Positions 17,312 through 23,632 of a stretch of DNA of 36,969 bases are shown here, one piece after another. Below the pieces are notes generated by a model. The model was not told where the DNA came from. It ran no database searches and saw only the letters and a list, made by a program, of their open reading frames with translations. How positions within the stretch are numbered: position 1 is the stretch's first letter; each line of letters begins with the position of its first letter. This DNA comes from Chloroflexota bacterium (GTDB taxonomy: Bacteria; Chloroflexota; Anaerolineae; Anaerolineales; UBA4823): assembly GCA_012516075.1 (NCBI GenBank), contig JAAYXE010000013.1:1-36969 (forward strand), written 5' to 3'. A program made the position numbers and the translations under genes.

Positions 17312-17357
17312 ATCCACCATCTGGTGGATATCCCCACGATGACGGAAGCCAGTTCAA
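17312..17357 (-). promoter_or_regulatory. inverted repeat and weak promoter upstream of the DrrA-like operon
   Basis: ATCCACCA at 17312-17319 and TGGTGGAT at 17322-17329 form a perfect inverted repeat with a 2-base centre, about 100 bases before the operon start. On the minus strand TTGAAC (17352-17357) followed after 18 bases by GGATAT (17328-17333) could be the promoter; the -10 is poor. The repeat would overlap the transcription start and could be a regulator site. A second near-palindrome, CCGG-CTTAAA-CCGG, lies at 17389-17402. Confidence 0.35.
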
Positions 17358-17403
17358 CGGGTTTGACTTCACAGGGAAAACGATAGAGCCGGCTTAAACC
17401 GGT

Positions 17404-17443
17404 AATAAAAGCAGGCGGCGCTCATCGCATCGAGCGCCGCCTG
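17404..17443 (-). terminator. terminator of the MarR/ABC exporter operon
   Basis: CAGGCGGCGCTC at 17412-17423 pairs perfectly with 17432-17443 across an 8-base loop. On the minus strand the stem is followed by CTTTTATT. It lies 34 bases after the stop at 17477. Confidence 0.7.
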
Positions 17444-17476
17444 TATGTTTAAAAACTAGTCTAGCCGCTCAGTTGA

Positions 17477-19405
17477 TCAGGTCAGTTGGTGCTGACCGGT
17501 GTACAGCTGGTAATACCGTCCCTGCTGCCGCAGCAGGTCTTCATGGCTGCCGCGTTCGATAATTTCACCGTGTTCCAGCACGATAATCGCGTCTGCGTTG
17601 CGCACTGTGGAGAGGCGGTGTGCGATGACAAACACCGTGCGACCTTTCATCAAGGCGTCCATGCCCTTTTCGATCAGGCGCTCCGTGCGCGTATCAATCG
17701 AGCTCGTGGCTTCGTCCAGAATCATCACTGGCGGGTCGGCGACAGCCGCTCTGGCAATCGCCAGCAGCTGGCGCTGCCCCTGCGACAGGTTTGCCCCGTC
17801 GGCCGTAATCAGGGTCTGGTAGCCCTCGGGCAGGCGCTTGATAAAGGAATGTGCGTTGACCTGCTTCGCCGCCTGTATGCATTCCTCGTCCGTAGCGTCC
17901 AGCCTGCCGTAGCGGATATTGTCCATGACAGTCCCTGTAAAGAGGTGCGTATCCTGCAGCACGAACCCCAGTGACCGGCGCAGGTCGTCTTTGCGGATAC
18001 GGCGTACATCGATGCCGTCCATGGTGATCTGTCCGCTGTCCACATCATAAAAGCGGTTGATCAAATTCGTGATCGTGGTTTTGCCTGCTCCGGTCGATCC
18101 GACGAACGCAATTTTCTGACCGGGTTTGGCATAAAGCGACAGGTGCTTTAGTACGGTCTTTTCGGGTTCGTATCCGAAAGTGACATCGTTGAAGCGCACA
18201 TCGCCTCGCAGTTCGATCAGGGCTGTTGAACCATCCTCCTGAGGTACCTGCCACGCCCAGTGATCCGGGTGCGTTCCGTTCGAAATCACTTCCAGTGAAC
18301 CATCCGCGCGCCTGCGCACACCGGTCAGAGTGACCGTTCCGCTGTCATCCTCTGCTTCCTGATCCATCACCTCAAAGACCCGCTCAGCGCCCGCCAGGGC
18401 TGCCAGTACGGTGTTGAGCTGGTTCGACATTTGCTGAATCGGGGAGCCGATGCTGCGCGAGTACTGCAGAAAAGCGGCCAGAGAACCGATATCGAAACGC
18501 CCCATCACGGAGAGGATCCCACCTGCCAGAGCGGTGATTGCGAAGGATATGTTGTTCAGGTTACCGATCACAGGCATGACAACGCCCGCATAAAAATGGG
18601 CATTCGTGGCTGCTTTGCGGAAATCTTCATTTCGCCGCTTGAACTCAGCGATGGCCTGCTCCTCATAATTGAAGACCTTCACGACCTTCAATCCTTCGAC
18701 CATCTCTTCCACATATCCGTTCACGCTGCCCAGATGCTCCTGCTGCGCCTGAAAGTACCGGCTGCTTCTCTGGGCGATTTTACTGGTCACAAAGACCATC
18801 AAACCCACCACGGCCGCCGTGATCAGGAAGAGGATCGGACTGAGCACAATCATCATCACCAGTGACCCGGTGAACGTGATCGCGCTGGAGATCAGCTGCA
18901 CCATGCTCTGTTCTAGAGCCATCTGCACATTGTCGACGTCATTGGTAAAGCGGCTCATCAATTCGCCGTGCGTGTGCGTGTCGAAATAGCGCAGCGGCAG
19001 CTTCTGGAGCTTACCAAAAAGGTCTCGTCTCAGGGTGTTGGTTGTCTTTTGTGCAATTTGCAGCATCACCCGGCTTTGACCGTAAGAAGCCGTCGTGCCT
19101 GCCAGATAGATCACCGCCAGTACCGCCAGCGCACGGGCTAAGCCGTTGAAGTCGCCTGGGAGGATGTAATCATTAATCAGGGGTTTCAAATAATAGCTAC
19201 CAGCCAGCATACTGACGGTGTTAACCAGCATCAACACCAGTACCAGCACCAGTGCCAGCTTCTTATCCTTAACATACCCCAGCAGGCGCATGATGACCTT
19301 GCGGGCATTTTTCGGTTTTTCAAAGCCCATTGCCCTTCCGGGGCCGGGGCCGTGCGCAGAAGGCCTGGCCGGCTGGTAGCGGCCGTTTTTCTTTTCGTCG
19401 CTCAT
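17477..19405 (-). CDS. heterodimeric ABC exporter half-transporter, canonical catalytic Walker B subunit
   Basis: This 642-residue half-transporter has a cytoplasmic N-terminal extension of about 40 residues rich in Pro, Gly and basic residues, a six-helix type IV exporter membrane domain (about 48-330), and an ATPase domain with Walker A GSTGAGKTT at 436-444, Walker B VMILDEATSSID with catalytic Glu565, and switch His596. Its signature is LSQGQ (540-544) instead of LSGGQ. An insertion of about 50 residues (350-400) links the two domains. In heterodimeric exporters such as TM287/288 and BmrCD, a non-canonical signature on one subunit faces the non-catalytic Walker site of the other; that is exactly the pairing with the next gene. 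The reading frames overlap by four bases. Likely role: multidrug or lipid export across the cytoplasmic membrane. Confidence 0.92.
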   Translation of the reverse strand: MSDEKKNGRYQPARPSAHGPGPGRAMGFEKPKNARKVIMRLLGYVKDKKLALVLVLVLMLVNTVSMLAGSYYLKPLINDYILPGDFNGLARALAVLAVIYLAGTTASYGQSRVMLQIAQKTTNTLRRDLFGKLQKLPLRYFDTHTHGELMSRFTNDVDNVQMALEQSMVQLISSAITFTGSLVMMIVLSPILFLITAAVVGLMVFVTSKIAQRSSRYFQAQQEHLGSVNGYVEEMVEGLKVVKVFNYEEQAIAEFKRRNEDFRKAATNAHFYAGVVMPVIGNLNNISFAITALAGGILSVMGRFDIGSLAAFLQYSRSIGSPIQQMSNQLNTVLAALAGAERVFEVMDQEAEDDSGTVTLTGVRRRADGSLEVISNGTHPDHWAWQVPQEDGSTALIELRGDVRFNDVTFGYEPEKTVLKHLSLYAKPGQKIAFVGSTGAGKTTITNLINRFYDVDSGQITMDGIDVRRIRKDDLRRSLGFVLQDTHLFTGTVMDNIRYGRLDATDEECIQAAKQVNAHSFIKRLPEGYQTLITADGANLSQGQRQLLAIARAAVADPPVMILDEATSSIDTRTERLIEKGMDALMKGRTVFVIAHRLSTVRNADAIIVLEHGEIIERGSHEDLLRQQGRYYQLYTGQHQLT

Positions 19406-21144
19406 TGCACCAGCACTCCTTCCTGCTGCGAGTGGTAAATCTCCTGGTAAATCGTGTTGCTCGCCAGTAATTCGGCATGTGTGCCGATTCCTGCAATCCT
19501 GCCGTCATCCAGCACGATGATTTTGTCTGCTTCCTGAACGGAACTGATCCGCTGGGCAATGATCAGCACTGTCGTGCCGGCCAGGTTCTGGTAAAACGCA
19601 GCTCGAATTTTTGCCTCCGTGGTGGAGTCCACGGCGCTGGTGCTGTCGTCCAGGATCAGGATTTTCGGCTTCTTCAGCATTGCGCGGGCAATGCACAGGC
19701 GCTGCTTCTGTCCTCCGGATAGGTTCACGCCCCCCTGCCCCAGTTGAGTTTCATAACCATCCGGGAAAGACATGATGAAATCATGTGCCTGTGCAGCTTT
19801 GCAGGCCGCTTCGATCTCTTCCTGGGTCGCGTTCTCATTGCCCCAGAGCAGGTTTTCGCGAATGGTGCCCGAAAACAGGGTGTTCTTTTGCAGCACAATA
19901 CCGATCGAACGACGCAGATCTTCCAGCCGGTAATCGCGCACATCCACACCGTCGACACACACGGCCCCCTGTGTTACATCGTACAGCCGGGGGATCAGAT
20001 GGACCAGGGTCGATTTACCGGTGCCTGTGCCGCCGACGATGCCCACCACTTCGCCGGGTTCAATGCTGAGATTAATATCCGAGAGCACGTTCTCCCCGCT
20101 CCCTTCGGGGTTGTATCTGAACGACACATTGTGAAATTCAATCCTCCCCGAATGGACCTGAGGGTTTTCACCGTTTTTACCAGGAAGGTCAATGATGTCC
20201 ACCTCTGTCTCGAGGACTTCCAGAATACGGTGACCACTGGCCTGAGCGCGCGCGCCCATGATGAAAATCATCGAGATCATCATCACGCTGAAGAGGATCT
20301 GGAAAGCATAGCTGATAAAGGTGAGCAGTTCTCCGGCGCCCATGCCGCCCCAGTAAACCATCTGTCCACCCTGCCAGATAATCGCCAGGGTTGCCCCGTT
20401 CATCACCAGCATCATTACCGGCATGTTTAATATGGCCACATTGACAGCCCGAATTGCTGCTTCTGTAAATTCATCGTTTGATTTCTTGAACTTCTGAATC
20501 TCAAAAGGCTCACGCACAAAAGCCTTTACGACACGAATACCGATCAGGTTCTCCTGGATGGTTTTATTCAACGCGTCCAGCTTTTCCTGCACCTTTGCGA
20601 AGCGCTTCCCCGCAGTCCGCATGATGACCGCGACCCCGACCACCAGCAGTGGAATGGCCAGAGCCAGCACCAGTGAGAGCCGGGCGTTGATGTTGTAAGC
20701 CAGGATGAATGCGATCATCAGAATCATGGGCGCCCGCAGCAGGATCCGCATGCCCATCATGAAAGTGAACTGCAGTACATTGACATCGTTGGTCAAACGC
20801 GTAACCAGCGAGGCTGTGCTGAAGTGGTCAATATTCTTAAATGAATATTTCTGGACCTTTTCGAAAAGGGCGCTGCGCAGATTTGCGCCAAACCCCATGC
20901 TGCCAGTGGAGGTAAAGCGCATATTTAAAATCCCAAAGCAAATTGCAGCCAGCGCCAGCAGAACCATATACAGCCCGGTCCGGGCGATGTATGCGATATC
21001 CTGGTTTGCGATGCCCACATCGATGATCTTTGCCATCAACAAAGGGATGCTCAATTCGCACGCAACAACCAGAAATACGGTTAGCGGCACAATCAGGACA
21101 TATTTTTTATATTCGCCTAAATACCTGGACAATTTTATGATCAA
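19402..21144 (-). CDS. heterodimeric ABC exporter half-transporter, degenerate-site subunit
   Basis: This 580-residue half-transporter has six membrane helices (about 15-300) and an ATPase domain with Walker A GGTGTGKST at 371-379 and a normal signature LSGGQKQRLCIARAM at 475-489. The catalytic Glu after Walker B is replaced by Asp (ILILDDSTSAVD, Asp500) and the switch His by Gln (IIAQRISSV, Gln531). These are the hallmarks of the non-catalytic site in heterodimeric exporters. Its normal signature motif would complete the active site of the partner encoded at 17477-19405. It is transcribed just after the MarR gene (89-base gap), so expression should rise when the repressor binds a ligand. Drug export is the usual role of this family; the actual substrate is unknown. 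Confidence 0.92.
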   Translation of the reverse strand: MIIKLSRYLGEYKKYVLIVPLTVFLVVACELSIPLLMAKIIDVGIANQDIAYIARTGLYMVLLALAAICFGILNMRFTSTGSMGFGANLRSALFEKVQKYSFKNIDHFSTASLVTRLTNDVNVLQFTFMMGMRILLRAPMILMIAFILAYNINARLSLVLALAIPLLVVGVAVIMRTAGKRFAKVQEKLDALNKTIQENLIGIRVVKAFVREPFEIQKFKKSNDEFTEAAIRAVNVAILNMPVMMLVMNGATLAIIWQGGQMVYWGGMGAGELLTFISYAFQILFSVMMISMIFIMGARAQASGHRILEVLETEVDIIDLPGKNGENPQVHSGRIEFHNVSFRYNPEGSGENVLSDINLSIEPGEVVGIVGGTGTGKSTLVHLIPRLYDVTQGAVCVDGVDVRDYRLEDLRRSIGIVLQKNTLFSGTIRENLLWGNENATQEEIEAACKAAQAHDFIMSFPDGYETQLGQGGVNLSGGQKQRLCIARAMLKKPKILILDDSTSAVDSTTEAKIRAAFYQNLAGTTVLIIAQRISSVQEADKIIVLDDGRIAGIGTHAELLASNTIYQEIYHSQQEGVLVQ

Positions 21145-21233
21145 GTTTCACTCCTTTGCGCGGGGAACAATCCCTTATCAGGTTTCAACTGAACGCCGCT
21201 TTGCAGCGTCACTTATTTTCAAGAGTTCAGGGG

Positions 21234-21689
21234 TTATTCGGACTGCAGAGCAGAGGATACGCTGCTGGACTGCGCCAGATTATTTCGAATACGCTCCAGG
21301 TATGCGCGCAGCTGGCTGAGCTCTTCACCGCTAAAACCGGAAAAGGTCTCAGCCTCGATTTTTCGAAAAATCGCCCTCACCTGACCCTGAACTGCGCGAC
21401 CAGCTTCGGTTAAATAAACGCGTGAGCGGCGCTGGTCTTCCGGGTCGGGCCGGCGTTCCACAAAGCCGTTTTTCTCCATGCGCTGCAGCATCTTATTGAT
21501 GGTAGCCGGCGTCACCTGCATTCTTTCAGCCAGTTCGGTCTGAGTCATACCTTCCTGCTGATACAGGAGGTGAAGAACCGGCGGCTGACCTCGATACAGG
21601 TTAATGGTTTCCAGCAGTTCGTGCGCACGCTGGTAATGCAGGCGGCATACCTGCACGAGAAGAAAATCTACTGAATCTGAGTTTTCCAT
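21234..21689 (-). CDS. MarR family transcriptional regulator of the exporter operon
   Basis: This 151-residue winged-helix protein has the MarR core at about 35-100: a helix-turn-helix (MTQTELAERMQVTPATINKM) and a wing with the conserved D-x-R pattern (PDPEDQRRSRVYLT), flanked by dimerisation helices. The start at 21689 is preferred because AAGGAA lies about six bases upstream; a longer open frame to 21767 would run through the promoter and operator. The gene heads the operon with two ABC half-transporters, a common arrangement for ligand-released autorepression of multidrug exporters. The operator at 21716-21736 fits this. Confidence 0.9.
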   Translation of the reverse strand: MENSDSVDFLLVQVCRLHYQRAHELLETINLYRGQPPVLHLLYQQEGMTQTELAERMQVTPATINKMLQRMEKNGFVERRPDPEDQRRSRVYLTEAGRAVQGQVRAIFRKIEAETFSGFSGEELSQLRAYLERIRNNLAQSSSVSSALQSE

Positions 21690-21715
21690 AGTGTTCCTTT
21701 TCAAACAATTAATCA

Positions 21716-21767
21716 GCCGGCTAATAATTAGCCGGCAAAGTTTACATGAAAACTGGCACTGTGTCAA
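21716..21767 (-). promoter_or_regulatory. sigma70 promoter and MarR-type operator
   Basis: On the minus strand TTGACA (21762-21767) and TAAACT (21739-21744) are separated by exactly 17 bases. Immediately downstream, GCCGGCTAAT at 21716-21725 and ATTAGCCGGC at 21727-21736 form a perfect 10+10 inverted repeat around one base. It covers the expected transcription start, so a bound MarR dimer would block initiation. The MarR ATG is 27 bases further on. Confidence 0.82.
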
Positions 21768-21890
21768 GTAGAGTCGCCTAAGAATTGCGTTAATGATGCT
21801 GGTCGCCGAAGCGCCTTCCCAAAATTGAAACCCCGTTCGTAAAGTTACGTAGAAGGTATAGATGGTGACGATTAAAGTAAGGGATAAGTG

Positions 21891-23174
21891 ATGATGTTAC
21901 AGATGAACCAAAATCAAACGGTGATTGTAGACCGCCAGCCTGTATCACTGGCGGTAAGCGACATGCTTCAACAATTCACCCGCATCTGGTGGGAATGCAG
22001 CACCGACCTCCCCGACCTGGGACGTACGTATAGCCTGCGAGAGCAGCTGCAAAAAGAAAAAGACCTGGATCACCAGCTCGACAGCCTGTTTACTGAACTT
22101 CGCACACCCCCGCAGAGCCAGGAAGGACGTCTGCAGGCGCAGAAGCGCATCATGACCACTGTAGAGGCCTTTGCACGCGCCGCTCTGGGTCTGGAAGAAC
22201 ACCACATCCAGGCCATTAAAGACTATGGTTTTATTGAGGTGCTGGCCGAATTCGCTCGGTCCGCGCGCGCATTTGACCCGTCGATCAGCGATGAAGACCT
22301 GTTCCAGGCAGGTCGCAACGTCTGGTCGATGAACTTCATGCAGTTAATGCTCGGACAGCCCATCCGGTTAACCCCCTCGATTTTTGCTTACAGCCTGCTT
22401 TACCCGTATACAGACAACTACCTGGATGACCCCACGGTCTCAGACCTCGCCAAGCACAGCTTTAATGATCGCTTCCGCCGCCGGCTGGATGGAGACGACA
22501 TTCAGCCATTAAACCCTCAAGAAGAGCGGATTTGCCGTCTGATCGAGATGATCGAAGAGGAATTCGACCGTCACACCTATCCACAGGTGTACGAGAGCCT
22601 GCTCGCCATCTTTTACGGTCAGGCCCACAGTCTTTCATTGATCAAACCCGGCGCCTCTCCATTTGAAATGGACGTCCTTGGGATTTGCTTTGAAAAAGGG
22701 GGCACTTCGGTCCTGGCTGACGGGTATCTGGTAAACGGTGACCTGACTCCCGATCAACAGGCCTTTATGTTCCATTACGGTACGCTGACCCAATTGATGG
22801 ACGACCTGGAGGACACCCGCCGCGATCTCGAAAATGGACTGCAGACCGTTTTTTCAATGACCGCGCAGAACTGGCCGCTGGATCAGGTAACCAACCGCAC
22901 GATTCACTATGCGCAGTCTTTTCTGGACCACATGGATACCCTCGATGCGCCTGCAGCCGGGCCTTTTAAAGACGTCTTCCGCACCTGCCTGATCCCGGTG
23001 ATCCTGGGTGCTGTCGGAACGGTGGAAAAATATTACAGCCGCAGTTACCGGCGAGCGGTGCAGTCACATTTCCCCGTCCGATTTTCCTTTATCGAAAAAC
23101 AGCGCCGCAAGCTGGTGCGGCGCGGGATCTCTGCTATGTGGGTCATCGAGGCGATGGCGGAACAGCCGGAATAA
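21891..23174 (+). CDS. class I isoprenoid-synthase-like protein of unknown product
   Basis: This 427-residue protein appears all-helical and soluble. Two aspartate-rich motifs stand out: PYTDNYLDDPT (DNYLDD at 175-180) and QLMDDLEDTRRD (304-312). Their content and spacing of about 125 residues resemble the two Mg-diphosphate-binding motifs of class I isoprenoid synthases (prenyltransferases and terpene synthases). GGTSVLADGYL at about 270-280, shortly before the second motif, fits helix G of that fold. The overall sequence is not close to any named enzyme I know, so substrate and product are open. ATG 21891 is preferred, six bases after AAGGGA; GTG at 21888 is also in frame. It is divergent from the MarR operon and stands alone, with no other isoprenoid gene near. 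A catalytically inactive relative is possible, but both acidic motifs are intact. Confidence 0.65.
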   Translation: MMLQMNQNQTVIVDRQPVSLAVSDMLQQFTRIWWECSTDLPDLGRTYSLREQLQKEKDLDHQLDSLFTELRTPPQSQEGRLQAQKRIMTTVEAFARAALGLEEHHIQAIKDYGFIEVLAEFARSARAFDPSISDEDLFQAGRNVWSMNFMQLMLGQPIRLTPSIFAYSLLYPYTDNYLDDPTVSDLAKHSFNDRFRRRLDGDDIQPLNPQEERICRLIEMIEEEFDRHTYPQVYESLLAIFYGQAHSLSLIKPGASPFEMDVLGICFEKGGTSVLADGYLVNGDLTPDQQAFMFHYGTLTQLMDDLEDTRRDLENGLQTVFSMTAQNWPLDQVTNRTIHYAQSFLDHMDTLDAPAAGPFKDVFRTCLIPVILGAVGTVEKYYSRSYRRAVQSHFPVRFSFIEKQRRKLVRRGISAMWVIEAMAEQPE

Positions 23175-23254
23175 AATCCGGCTGTTCACTGCCGCAGGCC
23201 GGTAAGGATTTAACTTTGGACGGAGAAATTGGGGGAAATTTAACCAAATTAATG

Positions 23255-23283
23255 TTGACTGCCCGAAAATTATTTGCTATAGT
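23255..23283 (+). promoter_or_regulatory. strong sigma70-like promoter of the structured leader
   Basis: TTGACT at 23255-23260 and TATAGT at 23278-23283 are separated by exactly 17 bases. Transcription would begin near 23290, about 340 bases before the metalloprotease-like gene. Confidence 0.72.
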
Positions 23284-23289
23284 GATGTT

Positions 23290-23474
23290 ACATGGGTAGG
23301 GAGAAAATAACAATATGACCTGATCTACTGGCTGTCGAATCTCCTTCGTTAACTCTGCGTCACTGAAGTGGAGGCGATGAAGCAACGGATTAAGTTGGTC
23401 GCAGCCTTTCAGAACACTGAGAGGGATCCGTTGTAGAGCCAATTGCGAAACCCGCCACTGAGGCTGGTTTTTTT
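23290..23474 (+). ncRNA. candidate structured leader or small RNA ending in an internal terminator
   Basis: Between the promoter and the T-run at 23468-23474 there are several stems. CTCCTTC at 23341-23347 pairs with 23365-23373 (2-base bulge). CAACGGAT at 23383-23390 pairs perfectly with ATCCGTTG at 23426-23433. Inside it, CCTTTCAG at 23405-23412 pairs with CTGAGAGG at 23417-23424 over an AACA loop. The terminator stem follows. It does not match any riboswitch, 6S, SRP or tmRNA pattern I know. It may be an independent small RNA of about 185 bases, or a leader that attenuates the downstream gene. The overlapping minus-strand open frame is not protein-like. Confidence 0.42.
23448..23474 (+). 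terminator. intrinsic terminator/attenuator inside the leader
   Basis: AAACCCGCC at 23448-23456 pairs with GGCTGGTTT at 23462-23470 (one C-T mismatch) over an ACTGA loop, followed by more T, seven in all. The 5' arm ACCCGCC can also pair perfectly with GGCGGGT about 37 bases downstream (23492-23498), an alternative structure that would break the terminator. The remaining 23499-23632 contains no gene I can support; GGAGGG precedes the ATG at 23633. Confidence 0.55.
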
Positions 23475-23632
23475 GTTTGTTACGAAGGAGAGGCGGGTCA
23501 TAACCCCATGTCCAGTTTAAGAACAATTGAATAGAGGGGAGGTGAGGCTGTTAAGGCGATTCGATTAACCATGTTCCGCATGCAAGGTCACATAGTCGGT
23601 CCGCTATTGATTAACACCTTGGAGGGAAAACA

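Noticed and set aside
23290..23474. Identity as c-di-GMP or cobalamin riboswitch, 6S RNA or SRP RNA
   Set aside because: The conserved cores of these RNAs (GEMM motif, B12 box, SRP loop) were looked for and are not present.
23143..23526. A 127-residue minus-strand open frame over the leader of the metalloprotease-like gene
   Set aside because: It overlaps the end of the isoprenoid-like gene, the promoter and the stem-loops, and its sequence has no recognisable protein features.
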